In this document: piece by piece, positions 1-7,257 of the stretch
How positions within the stretch are numbered: position 1 is the first letter of the stretch
How the letters are laid out: every line of letters starts with the position of its first letter
Assembly (NCBI GenBank): GCA_009699875.1
Contig: WLNI01000001.1
Location: 682,001-746,000 of the forward strand
DNA length: 64,000 bases
Source of the DNA: Actinomycetota bacterium
Lineage (GTDB): Bacteria; Actinomycetota; Acidimicrobiia; Acidimicrobiales; RAAP-2
Reading direction: 5' to 3'
The notes under the pieces: model-generated
Seen by the model: the letters and a program-made list of their open reading frames with translations, nothing else
Told to the model about the DNA's origin: nothing
Databases searched by the model: none
Program-made: the position numbers and the translations under genes

Positions 1-83
1 TCAACGGCGGAAATCCTTGACGATGAAATGCTATATCTGTCTTCGGCCATCCCTTGAGCCTACGACTCCATCGACACCTCGGT
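1..83. other. Window edge; possible end of a truncated gene
   Basis: Two readings are possible. On the plus strand, frame 1 is open from base 1 to a TGA at 55-57 and could be the last 18 codons of a protein ending LYLSSAIP, convergent with the Lon-like gene. On the minus strand, an ATG at 48-50 opens a frame beginning MAEDRYSISSSR that runs off the edge; as I recall, mycobacteria have a UPF0182 membrane protein after the YlbL gene. I cannot decide between them. Confidence 0.25.
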
Positions 84-1208
84 CTAACGCTCGATACTCC
101 CGTTCGCCATGGTGATCGTGCCTCCGCCCGCCATCAGGATTTTTAGTGCCTGATTCAGGGTGTCAACGGCGACTATCTGAAGGCTCGAAGCAGCAGTTGA
201 TTGGGCTGCTTTCTTCTCGGTTCCAGGCACCAAGAACATCGTCGCCCCCGCATTTGAGACCGCAACAGCCTTCTGAGGGACACCCCCCACGTCACCGACC
301 GCTCCACTGGGAGACATCGTCCCTGTTGCTCCGATTGTTCGATGATGGATCAAGGTCCCATTCGAGAGCTGGTCAATGATTCCAAGCGTCATTGCCAGTC
401 CCGCAGAAGGGCCACCAATATTCGGCGTTGAAATATTCACGGAAAATGGTAAGACGTAGTGAATGTCATCTTGCAACGCAATACCAAGAAAACCTTTTGC
501 CGCTCCGCTCACTCCCGGGCAGGGAGAAGGTTGGGTCGCTGTCGGTGGTTTCCCGACCGTGACATTTACAGCAACTGGTGATCCATTCGTAATGGTCCCG
601 TTGTCGGAGATTGATGCCTTCTTGATTAGAAATGATGCTGTCGTTCCGGGCAAAAGGTTTCGAGTGACAGCAATAACAGCGCATGCCGTCGTGGTCGCTT
701 GACCGTTCACGCCGACAACAATGTCAGCAACAGAGATACGGCCAGAGGCCGGTGTCGAGGTCCCAACAGCCTCAACGAGAGCTCCGTCGTTCGTGCTGGT
801 CACTGGATATCCAAGTCGTTGAAATGCCGCCGCCTGAGCATTGGTCTTGGACTGTGCCATCTGGAGATACCCCTGAATGTCGAGGTCGTTGACACTGACG
901 CCGGGGGTAACGAGCGCATCACCAGAGACAATCTCGGCGTCGGAATTGAACCATGCCGGAAGATATGTCAGCCAGCTCAACGGGGTGAGATACACGTCCG
1001 TGAGCAAGATGTGCCCCGAGTTGTTTGTGCCTTGCTTTCCGTCAATTGTGATCAAAGGTGCTACTGGCTCTGCTCCCCCAGGAGTGACCGAGTAGTCGCC
1101 AGTTGAGACCTGGGAAGCGCCAAACCCACAGGCCACCACAAGGAAAATGGCCACAAGAGCCCCCCGGACAATCCAATGGCGCCGGCGGAGCGGCTTTGAC
1201 GGCGGCAT
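84..1208 (-). CDS. YlbL-type membrane Lon-like protease with PDZ domain
   Basis: A 374-residue protein. A basic N-terminus (PPSKPLRRRH) precedes one membrane helix at about residues 13-33, so the bulk should lie outside the membrane. A PDZ-like region spans about 135-220 and a Lon (S16) proteolytic domain about 235-360. The Ser-Lys dyad is visible: Ser268 in GGPSAGLAM and Lys313 in GGVPQKAVA. No ATPase domain is present, as expected for this family. The start was placed at the ATG before the membrane helix; the open frame continues upstream but over the opposite-strand gene. No ribosome binding site is visible. The divergent HEAT gene starts only 9 bases away. The family call is firm; the substrate is unknown. 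Confidence 0.88.
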   Translation of the reverse strand: MPPSKPLRRRHWIVRGALVAIFLVVACGFGASQVSTGDYSVTPGGAEPVAPLITIDGKQGTNNSGHILLTDVYLTPLSWLTYLPAWFNSDAEIVSGDALVTPGVSVNDLDIQGYLQMAQSKTNAQAAAFQRLGYPVTSTNDGALVEAVGTSTPASGRISVADIVVGVNGQATTTACAVIAVTRNLLPGTTASFLIKKASISDNGTITNGSPVAVNVTVGKPPTATQPSPCPGVSGAAKGFLGIALQDDIHYVLPFSVNISTPNIGGPSAGLAMTLGIIDQLSNGTLIHHRTIGATGTMSPSGAVGDVGGVPQKAVAVSNAGATMFLVPGTEKKAAQSTAASSLQIVAVDTLNQALKILMAGGGTITMANGSIER

Positions 1209-1217
1209 ACTGATTTC

Positions 1218-1880
1218 GTGACTCACGATCCCGCCACCGTATCGGCCTTCGCGCCCAGAGAGCGCAGGCTCGCAATTATCGCCGCTGGAAATCGGAAGAA
1301 TCCTGACGATCTCTCCTCCCTTCGAGATGCACTGCACGACGAAGACATGTTTGTCAGAGTTGCTGCTCTTGGCGCTCTTGCAAAGCGGGAATCGCTCACA
1401 GCTGTCCATGTTATTTCAGCGCTTCGTGACCTCTCGCCAGAGGTTCGCCAACGTGCCGCCCAAACCGCCAAATACGTCCAGGATGAAACTGAGACGACCC
1501 CTCTCAATGAGGCATTGCGTGAATCACTCCACGACTCCATTCCACTGTGCGTGGTGAGTTCTCTGGAGGCACTTGCTCTTCGCGAAGATACTGACTCGGT
1601 GGAAGAAATTGGCATACTAGTTTCTTCCCATCCTGATCCACTCGTTGTCGAAGAGGCTGTTGCGGCGTTGGCAGAGATAGGTGACGTTCGAGGCCTTCCT
1701 CTCATTCTCGGAGCAGCCGAAGGAAAACCGGCCCTTCGACGTCGAGTGGTTGCGGCCCTTGGCGCATTTGAAGGAGATGAAGTGGAGGCCACACTCGACA
1801 GGCTAGAGAAGGATCGAGACTGGCAAGTCCGACAAGCCGTGGCAATGTTGCGCCGGGTAGAGAGCGATGAAACCGATTAG
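1218..1880 (+). CDS. HEAT-repeat domain protein
   Basis: A 220-residue soluble protein built of HEAT-like helical repeats, for example LRDALHDEDMFVRVAALGAL, LRDLSPEVRQRAAQTAK and LEKDRDWQVRQAVAMLRRVE. Such repeats normally form protein-binding scaffolds; no catalytic domain is seen. The GTG start lies 9 bases from the divergent Lon-like gene and has no clear Shine-Dalgarno, so a leaderless transcript or a later start is possible. The stop overlaps the convergent mreB stop (TAG at 1878-1880 against TAA read from 1879 to 1877). Partner and function are unknown. Confidence 0.8.
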   Translation: MTHDPATVSAFAPRERRLAIIAAGNRKNPDDLSSLRDALHDEDMFVRVAALGALAKRESLTAVHVISALRDLSPEVRQRAAQTAKYVQDETETTPLNEALRESLHDSIPLCVVSSLEALALREDTDSVEEIGILVSSHPDPLVVEEAVAALAEIGDVRGLPLILGAAEGKPALRRRVVAALGAFEGDEVEATLDRLEKDRDWQVRQAVAMLRRVESDETD

Positions 1881-2920
1881 CGATTCGCGGCTTCGAAGAG
1901 TGCCCCAAGGCGACCAATCTCGTCGAGACAACGAGCTGCTCCTTCTGCGACCACTGAGATTGAGTTCGAGACGACGTGGACTGGGACCGACGTGCCTTGA
2001 GAGATAAGAGGGACAATCCCATCTATTGCTGCGCCACCTCCCACAAGATGAATGCCTTCAAAAATCGCGTCTTGCGCTAACTCTGGTGGGGCCTCTGCAA
2101 GACATGCCGCCGCCCCTCCCACCATGGCGTTCACAAGTTCATGCATCGCTGAGGCGACCACCTCCGAGCTCACCTGCTCTGTGGAGGGTGCTCCGGAAGA
2201 TGTTCGACGTCCATGCACCTCAGCGAGTGCCAGCGGTGTGGCTGGGTTCGCCGATCCAATTCGGATTTTAAGCTCTTCGCCGACACGATCAGAAATGACC
2301 AGGTCGAGTTCTTGGCGAACATATTCAGAGATTGCATGGTCCAAATCGTTTCCACCGATTCGAAGCGCCTTCATGGCCACCACGCCACCGAGTGAGATCA
2401 CGGCGGTCTCGGTAGTTCCAGCTCCGATGTCTAAAACGACAGAGCCCATTGCTTCGTAGATCGGCAAGTCAAGTCCAATCGCAGCGGCCATCGGGGCCTC
2501 TATCAAAATCGCACTCGACGCCCCGGCTCGTTCTGCTGCCTGTTTGAGTGCTCGTCGCTCAATCGATGTTGCCGCTGCAGGAACACTAAGGAGCACTCGG
2601 GGTCGACTCATTCGACTCAATCCGCAACGAGCCAACACCGCTCGGAGCATCCGTTCCGCCATATCAAAGTCCGTGATGGCGCCTTGATGAAGGGGTCGAA
2701 CTGTGACGACGTGATCTGCGGTGCGACCGACAAGATCTGATGCTTCATGTCCAAGAGCCAAGACTTCACGAGTTCGAGTATCAACAGCAATCACTGATGG
2801 CTCGTCGAGAACCAGGCCGCGGCCCTTCACCATTACCCGGGTATTTGCGGTTCCAAAATCGATGGCGAGGTCTCGAGACACTGCTTCTAACCCTACGGCC
2901 CTTGCCCGCCCTGAAACCAC
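1877..2920 (-). CDS. mreB: MreB-like actin homologue (rod-shape determination)
   Basis: A 347-residue protein of the MreB/Mbl actin family, an ATP-binding filament protein that organises lateral cell-wall synthesis at the inner membrane. It shows phosphate-1 DFGTANTRV, phosphate-2 VVLDIGAGTTETAVISLGG and the adenosine-site HLVGGGAAIDG. The length matches the family. The GTG start at 2918-2920 was chosen because AGGAGG sits about five bases upstream; the open frame extends further but overlaps the divergent gene. Only 27 bases separate it from the start of the PDZ gene. The usual mreC, mreD and rodA genes do not follow, so this may be a solitary or secondary MreB. Confidence 0.9.
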   Translation of the reverse strand: MVSGRARAVGLEAVSRDLAIDFGTANTRVMVKGRGLVLDEPSVIAVDTRTREVLALGHEASDLVGRTADHVVTVRPLHQGAITDFDMAERMLRAVLARCGLSRMSRPRVLLSVPAAATSIERRALKQAAERAGASSAILIEAPMAAAIGLDLPIYEAMGSVVLDIGAGTTETAVISLGGVVAMKALRIGGNDLDHAISEYVRQELDLVISDRVGEELKIRIGSANPATPLALAEVHGRRTSSGAPSTEQVSSEVVASAMHELVNAMVGGAAACLAEAPPELAQDAIFEGIHLVGGGAAIDGIVPLISQGTSVPVHVVSNSISVVAEGAARCLDEIGRLGALFEAANR

Positions 2921-2947
2921 GCCTCCTCCTGAGTAGCCTGAAGAACT

Positions 2948-4096
2948 GTGATCGGGGAGAATCCACAACCCCCAGGCGATGCCGAAAATCCAGAGGAAGC
3001 CTCGGCTTCTGAGGGGCGTGCTCGACCTGGAAACGGCGAAGGAGGCTTCGTCCCACCCTCGCAGCGGGACTGGGTTCATCCCTCGGAGTTTTTGGCCATT
3101 TCTAAAACTTTGGAGAGCTCGAGCAAACCCTCCCACCGACATCGACGACGGACAGCGATTGTGTCGATCGCGGCAACAGTCGTTCTTGTTGGCGGGATCC
3201 TGGTCCTTGCTCATCCAACGTCGAATTCGACCACAACAACATCGGTACTCCCTGCTCAACAGATCAGTTCCGCACCTCAACCCATCCAAAGCTCTGCGCC
3301 ATCACTCGTGGCAGTGAACGTCTCGAGCAATGGAAGCAGCACAACGACATGTGGTGTCGTACTCGATGCGTCGCATGTGGCCACCACGGCGGGTATCCCA
3401 ATGTCGCGTTCAGTCCAAGTCATGACCTCTTCAGGCCAGCAAGAAGATGCACGCGTTACGCAAGTGGATGAAACTGCGGGGGTTACCGTCCTCACAGTTG
3501 TGTCACCTCTTACTGCTTCTTCTCCCCCGACGATCTCAACTGCTCCAGCTGGAACAATGACCGCAGTGAAAATGGCATCGTCATCTGGATCGTCGAATGT
3601 TGCCTGGAGCAGCGCTCATCTTGAGACTCCATCAGCAGCAGCCACCCACCACAATCTCGTCTTCGACACCATGCGAGTCTCGAACTCATTCTCCTCGGTC
3701 CCAGGTTCAGTCGTGATTAACAAATTTGGAGAAGTTGTAGGCATTGCTGCTCCTCAAATTGGTTCTCACGTCTACCTTCCTCTCGCCTTTGTCATGTCCG
3801 TCGCCACCCGACTAATGACGACAACTGCCCCTCATCACGGGTGGCTCAAGATCACTGGCACCGATTCACCACGCGGAAGTGGCGCAACAGTCACCCATGT
3901 CAATAGCGATAGCCCTGCGAAAGGACTCGTTCTCGAAGGGGACACCATCACCAGTGTGAATAGCAAACACGTCGCCACTATGGCTGCGTTGGTAGATGAT
4001 TTGTACACGATGGACGTCGGCGAATCAGCCAAACTCACCGTTCTGCATCAGGGATCCAGCCGTGTTGTTGCCGTCTCCCTCTCGGATGCACCGTAG
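2948..4096 (+). CDS. Membrane-anchored HtrA-like PDZ protein, probably catalytically inactive
   Basis: A 382-residue protein. A Pro/Gly-rich cytoplasmic tail contains RDWVHPSEF (residues 40-48), common in actinobacterial HtrA-like proteins. A helix at about 69-88 follows, then a Thr/Ser-rich linker, a trypsin-like region (about 105-275) and a PDZ domain (about 285-380). The protease region looks dead: where HtrA has a His after the TNNHV-type strand this reads DASHVATTAGI, and where GNSGGP is expected it reads SSVPGSVVINKFGEVVGIA. The start is GTG with only a weak GAAG upstream. A sensing or scaffolding role for the PDZ domain is inference. Confidence 0.82.
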   Translation: MIGENPQPPGDAENPEEASASEGRARPGNGEGGFVPPSQRDWVHPSEFLAISKTLESSSKPSHRHRRRTAIVSIAATVVLVGGILVLAHPTSNSTTTTSVLPAQQISSAPQPIQSSAPSLVAVNVSSNGSSTTTCGVVLDASHVATTAGIPMSRSVQVMTSSGQQEDARVTQVDETAGVTVLTVVSPLTASSPPTISTAPAGTMTAVKMASSSGSSNVAWSSAHLETPSAAATHHNLVFDTMRVSNSFSSVPGSVVINKFGEVVGIAAPQIGSHVYLPLAFVMSVATRLMTTTAPHHGWLKITGTDSPRGSGATVTHVNSDSPAKGLVLEGDTITSVNSKHVATMAALVDDLYTMDVGESAKLTVLHQGSSRVVAVSLSDAP

Positions 4097-4109
4097 GATT
4101 GGGATTCCT

Positions 4110-5297
4110 ATGGACGACCCGCAAAACCCCTTCGATGGCCTCCTGGGTGATCTGCTCAAAATTTTGGGTGGCCAAGGAGGAGGAGCCCCGTGGTTTGAAT
4201 CGGCGCGTGCACTCGCTGTTGGGGTTGCCTCCGAAGGAGAGGGTGAAGAAAACCCAGACCCCTTGGAGCGAATCGCCCTTGAACAACTCGTCGATGTCGC
4301 CGCTCGTCACGTTGAAGAAGTGACCGGTATTGGCTCGACACCCACGCCAATAACTCCCGTGAATCGAAGCACCTGGGCTGTTGCTCAGTTGGACAGTTGG
4401 CGCCCCACCATTGAGAAAGTTGTTGAAGCCCAAACCGAAGCTACTGGCGCATCCCTTGCTCAACTCACACAAGATCCCGACGCCAGTGGCGTACCACCGC
4501 TCTTCGGCCAATTTGCTGAAATGTTGGGGCCCATGATGTTGGGGCTTCAATTCGGCTCCGCCGCGGGACACCTTGCTGAGCGAGCACTCGGAAGTTTTGC
4601 CCTTCCGCTTCCCTGGCCACCAGGTTCAGACCTATATCTCGTCCCTCGAAATGTGGCCAAGTTCGCCGAAGACTGGAGCCTTCCCCTTGACGAGGTTCGC
4701 CTCTTCGCATTGACTCGTGAACTCACCGCACAGAGTGCATTTTCGAATCAAGGGATTACCGAGCGAATCAATGCGCTTCTGATGGCTGCTATGGCTGACT
4801 CACTGGCGACGCAAAAGTCATTGATCGAAAAGATGACCTCGTCTGGTGACCCCGAAGCACTCAGCGCCATGCTCTCTGACCCTGACGCAATCCTTGCGGA
4901 ACTTGTGACCCCAGGGGCACACGCCTCATCGAATAATTTGACTGCGGCCACAACCGCTCTCGGTGCGTACTTCGATCACGTAGCCGAGGTTGTCACCACT
5001 CGATTGACGGCGAGCCATGCCTTACTCAAAGAAGCGTGGCATCGCCACCGCGTGAGTGATGCGAAAGGTGAACAGGCCGCCGGCGGACTGTTTGGACTTG
5101 ATCTCTCTGCAAGAGAAGTTGAGCGAGGGCAAGCGTTCGTGTCGGGAGTCTTGGAACGCCAGGGCGAAGATGGCCTCGCCAAACTCCTTCATCGCGGTTC
5201 TTCGCTTCCAACATCTGCTGAGCTCGAGGCTCCTGGCCTCTGGCTCGAGCGACTGGCTCTTCCTGAACTTGATCCTGGGAGCGATTCCGCTTCCTAA
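4110..5297 (+). CDS. DUF2342-like protein (zincin/F420-associated family), metal motif missing
   Basis: A 395-residue protein resembling the actinobacterial DUF2342 family, annotated as zinc-dependent metallohydrolase or F420-biosynthesis-associated. Gly-rich N-terminal FDGLLGDLLKILGGQGGG and the central VPRNVAKFAEDWSLPLDEVRLF are typical. The helix where I expect HExxH reads ALTRELTAQSAF, and no HExxH occurs anywhere, so zinc chemistry is doubtful. The ATG at 4110 was chosen because it follows the preceding stop by 13 bases, with GGATTGGG upstream. It is probably cotranscribed with the PDZ gene. Proximity to a YlbL-type gene fits mycobacterial synteny as I recall it. Confidence 0.7.
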   Translation: MDDPQNPFDGLLGDLLKILGGQGGGAPWFESARALAVGVASEGEGEENPDPLERIALEQLVDVAARHVEEVTGIGSTPTPITPVNRSTWAVAQLDSWRPTIEKVVEAQTEATGASLAQLTQDPDASGVPPLFGQFAEMLGPMMLGLQFGSAAGHLAERALGSFALPLPWPPGSDLYLVPRNVAKFAEDWSLPLDEVRLFALTRELTAQSAFSNQGITERINALLMAAMADSLATQKSLIEKMTSSGDPEALSAMLSDPDAILAELVTPGAHASSNNLTAATTALGAYFDHVAEVVTTRLTASHALLKEAWHRHRVSDAKGEQAAGGLFGLDLSAREVERGQAFVSGVLERQGEDGLAKLLHRGSSLPTSAELEAPGLWLERLALPELDPGSDSAS

Positions 5298-5300
5298 GAC

Positions 5301-5603
5301 TTAGGCCTCAGCGGTCTCTGTTGCTGGCGCCTCTTCAGGGAATCCAAGATCCCATTCGACTTCGAGACCTTCTCGTTCGCCATCTCGGTTGACGCGTTCA
5401 CGATTTCGACGAAACTGTGGATCATGCGGAGGGAGAAGAACTAAGCGAGCCCTGACCCTGTCTTGGAACTCTTGCATGACGTCGGTGTCACCCCAGACCG
5501 GCTGGAAGTCCCAGTGGGGCTCGACAGGGCCGAGGTAGACGATTCGAACTTGGCCAACGATTTCAATTGGCTCTTCTTCGCTCTCTGTCGTGACCTGACT
5601 CAT
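5301..5603 (-). CDS. Small acidic hypothetical protein
   Basis: A 100-residue protein I do not recognise. It has a Glu-rich start (SQVTTESEEEPIEIVG), a central YLGPVEPHWDFQPVWGD segment, an Arg-rich stretch (RRNRERVNRDGERE) and an acidic tail. It has no membrane helix, signal peptide or Cys. The ATG is preceded by AGGAGG at good spacing, which supports it as real. It converges on the DUF2342-like gene with 3 bases between stops, and its start faces the whiB promoter region. Confidence 0.65.
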   Translation of the reverse strand: MSQVTTESEEEPIEIVGQVRIVYLGPVEPHWDFQPVWGDTDVMQEFQDRVRARLVLLPPHDPQFRRNRERVNRDGEREGLEVEWDLGFPEEAPATETAEA

Positions 5604-5695
5604 TCGTCCTCCTGATTGGTACTGAACTCTCCATGCTACTCCCCGTTTCCCTTGCGCTTCCTCGGGTTCTCCTTGAATAAGAATTCCCTAAATAC

Positions 5696-5726
5696 TTGGG
5701 GTTTTTCCGAATTCTCGCTCTACAAT
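5696..5726 (+). promoter_or_regulatory. Putative whiB promoter
   Basis: TACAAT at 5721-5726 is a near-perfect -10 box about 26 bases before the whiB start. The best upstream match is TTGGGG at 5696-5701, giving a 19-base spacer, longer than ideal. AAGGAGG lies at about 5739-5745. The assignment rests on sequence pattern only. Confidence 0.45.
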
Positions 5727-5752
5727 GATAGTGAGACCAAGGAGGTCGAAAG

Positions 5753-6001
5753 ATGGACAATCAATGGATGGCAAGTGGCAAGTGTCAAAGCGTTGCCCCA
5801 GAAACTTTTTTTCCCAGCGACGGACTTGGAGTCATCAGAGCCCAGAGGATCTGTGCCTCGTGTCCGGTCCAAGACGAGTGTCTTGAATACGCCATAGAGA
5901 ATCACATCGATCATGGGGTGTGGGGTGGGCGTTCAGAGCGTGAGCGTCGCCGAATCATTCGAGCGCGGCGTGGCCAAAACGCCGTTCTCAGCGTCAGCTG
6001 A
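5753..6001 (+). CDS. WhiB-family iron-sulfur transcriptional regulator
   Basis: An 82-residue Wbl protein. Four Cys ligands of a 4Fe-4S cluster are present: Cys11, then CASC (34, 37) and Cys43 in the pattern C-x22-C-x2-C-x5-C. The GVWGG turn and basic RSERERRRIIRARR helix are diagnostic. Wbl proteins bind the sigma factor region 4 and DNA and respond to redox or NO. A strong AAGGAGG precedes the ATG. The TGA stop overlaps a CTG that opens the next gene. Which Wbl class it belongs to cannot be decided by eye. Confidence 0.93.
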   Translation: MDNQWMASGKCQSVAPETFFPSDGLGVIRAQRICASCPVQDECLEYAIENHIDHGVWGGRSERERRRIIRARRGQNAVLSVS

Positions 6002-6861
6002 GCAGTTCAAAGACCGAAGATTCGGTCTTTGAAGCAGTTCTCAACGTCTCAGAAGGTCAAGATGGCGCGTTCATCGATCAACTCGCAAGGGAGACACCCG
6101 GCTGCGTTGACGTGCACAGAGACCCCATCCATCATCGGAGCGTCTTCACTCTGATTGGCACAAACGACACACTGCTTGAAAGCGTCGTTCAATTTGGCGC
6201 TCGAGTTGTCTCCCGCCTTGATCTCACCCACCATGTTGGTGTTCACCCCCGCTTTGGGGTTCTCGATGTTGTCCCTTTTGTTCCACTTGCCAACGCCACT
6301 CTCGACGATGCCTGTGTCCTGCGGGACAAGGCAGCGCATCGTTTCGCTGAGGAACTCGCTCTGCCGTGCTTCCTTTACGGACCACTCGATGAAGGTCGGC
6401 ACCGAACTTTGCCCGAGGTTCGCCGCAACGCCTTTGAGACTCTCAGCCCTGACCTTGGGCCCTCCACCCCCCATCCACGTGCAGGAGCATCGGCCGTCGG
6501 AGCTCGATTGGTCCTCCTTGCGTGGAATCTCTGGCTTTCGAAGGTCTCGCTCAACCAGGCCCAGGAGATTGCCCGCCAGATTCGATCTGAAGATCTGCGA
6601 GCACTTGGCCTCCAGATCGACAACGACGTGCAAGTCTCGTGCAACCTTTTGGATCCAAGCCACACAACGCCTGCAGATGTCCACGATCGAGTGCTCGCGC
6701 TTCTCCCCGAGGGAGGAAAAATTCTCCGAGCAGAGCTTGTCGGCTTAGCGCCTCAGTCATGTCTTGACGAGGTTGACCCTGCTCGCTGGAGCGAACTCAA
6801 TCTGAAGATTGCAACAACCATTGAAGCGGCGGCGCGCTCAATTGGCTTCGAAATAAGTTAA
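5998..6861 (+). CDS. Glutamate formimidoyltransferase-like protein (FTCD N-terminal type), CTG start
   Basis: A 287-residue protein of the formiminotransferase family, which moves a formimino group between glutamate and tetrahydrofolate. It shows FEAVLNVSEGQD (family VPNVSEGR-type start), VDVHRDPIHHRSVFTLIG, HHVGVHPRFGVLDVVPFVP and a second subdomain from about residue 180 (LNQAQEIARQIRSEDLRALG). The conserved N-terminal motif lies upstream of the first ordinary start (GTG 6112), and between the in-frame TGA at 5941 and that motif there is no ATG, GTG or TTG. The only plausible start is CTG at 5998, overlapping the whiB TGA as CTGA. If GTG 6112 were used, the first strand would be lost. The actual substrate is unproven. 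Confidence 0.7.
   Translation: MSSSKTEDSVFEAVLNVSEGQDGAFIDQLARETPGCVDVHRDPIHHRSVFTLIGTNDTLLESVVQFGARVVSRLDLTHHVGVHPRFGVLDVVPFVPLANATLDDACVLRDKAAHRFAEELALPCFLYGPLDEGRHRTLPEVRRNAFETLSPDLGPSTPHPRAGASAVGARLVLLAWNLWLSKVSLNQAQEIARQIRSEDLRALGLQIDNDVQVSCNLLDPSHTTPADVHDRVLALLPEGGKILRAELVGLAPQSCLDEVDPARWSELNLKIATTIEAAARSIGFEIS
6001..6040 (+). repeat. Perfect 13-bp inverted repeat flanked by direct repeats
   Basis: TTCAAAGACCGAA at 6006-6018 and its exact complement TTCGGTCTTTGAA at 6021-6033 are separated by GA. AGCAGTTC occurs on both sides, at 6001-6008 and 6033-6040. The hairpin begins 5 bases after the whiB stop and lies within the N-terminal codons of the formimidoyltransferase gene. There is no T-tract, so it is not a standard terminator. 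It could act on translation, on RNA stability, or as a protein-binding operator. Confidence 0.6.
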
Positions 6862-7142
6862 GAGGCCGACTCCATGGCGAGTCGTCGCTCTAGTGCACGA
6901 GCTCGACGGACCCGTCGACGCTCTCGCTCGCTCATACCGCCCCAGATTCCAAACTTTTCACTGTTCGCTAACGCGTATTCCAAGCAGTCTTCACGGACGA
7001 CACACCCGCGACACACTTCTTTGGCTTCTCGCGTTGAGGCACCTCGTTCAGGGAAAAAGAGGTCGGGGTCGACGCCTTTGCAATTGGCCTGCCCCTGCCA
7101 ACTGCGCTCTTCTTCTCCGGCTAACAACGAGATCACATCCAT
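6858..7142 (-). CDS. Second WhiB-family regulator
   Basis: A 94-residue Wbl protein. Cluster ligands are Cys21, Cys44, Cys47 and Cys53 (C-x22-C-x2-C-x5-C); GIWGG and GMSERERRRVRRARAL follow. The ATG at 7140-7142 was chosen because AGGAGG lies about five bases upstream; an upstream ATG seven codons earlier lacks one. It is a paralogue of the gene at 5753, convergent with the gene between them, whose stop it overlaps by 4 bases. Palindromes upstream suggest operator control. Confidence 0.93.
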   Translation of the reverse strand: MDVISLLAGEEERSWQGQANCKGVDPDLFFPERGASTREAKEVCRGCVVREDCLEYALANSEKFGIWGGMSERERRRVRRARALERRLAMESAS

Positions 7143-7158
7143 CGGTCCTCCTTTGTGC

Positions 7159-7202
7159 GCCATCTTGAGATGGCACCGATGTAACTACAACGGTGTCATC
7201 TT
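7159..7202 (-). promoter_or_regulatory. Nested palindromes upstream of the second whiB
   Basis: GCCATCT-TG-AGATGGC is a perfect inverted repeat at 7159-7174. The overlapping GATGGCACCG (7169-7178) pairs with CGGTGTCATC (7191-7200) with one mismatch. All lie 17-60 bases upstream of the whiB start, where promoter and operator are expected. No binding protein can be named. Confidence 0.45.
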
Positions 7203-7257
7203 GGGGCAAAACAAGGGAAAAAGCAAGTCCTCCTGCCCAGGAAGGCTAGAAAATGGC

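Noticed and set aside
1223-1792. Minus-strand open frame opposite the HEAT-repeat gene
   Set aside because: The plus-strand protein shows periodic HEAT repeats, whereas this one is Ser/Arg/Ala-rich without domain signal.
6006-6033. Rho-independent terminator of whiB
   Set aside because: Stem is strong but no T-tract follows, and it lies within codons of the next gene; listed as a repeat instead.
5981-6033. Programmed -1 frameshift fusing WhiB to the next protein
   Set aside because: The hairpin spacing is suggestive, but no X-XXY-YYZ slippery heptamer occurs before the whiB stop; kept only as an alternative.
6049-6684. Minus-strand open frame opposite the formimidoyltransferase gene
   Set aside because: The plus strand encodes clear family motifs; this frame has none.
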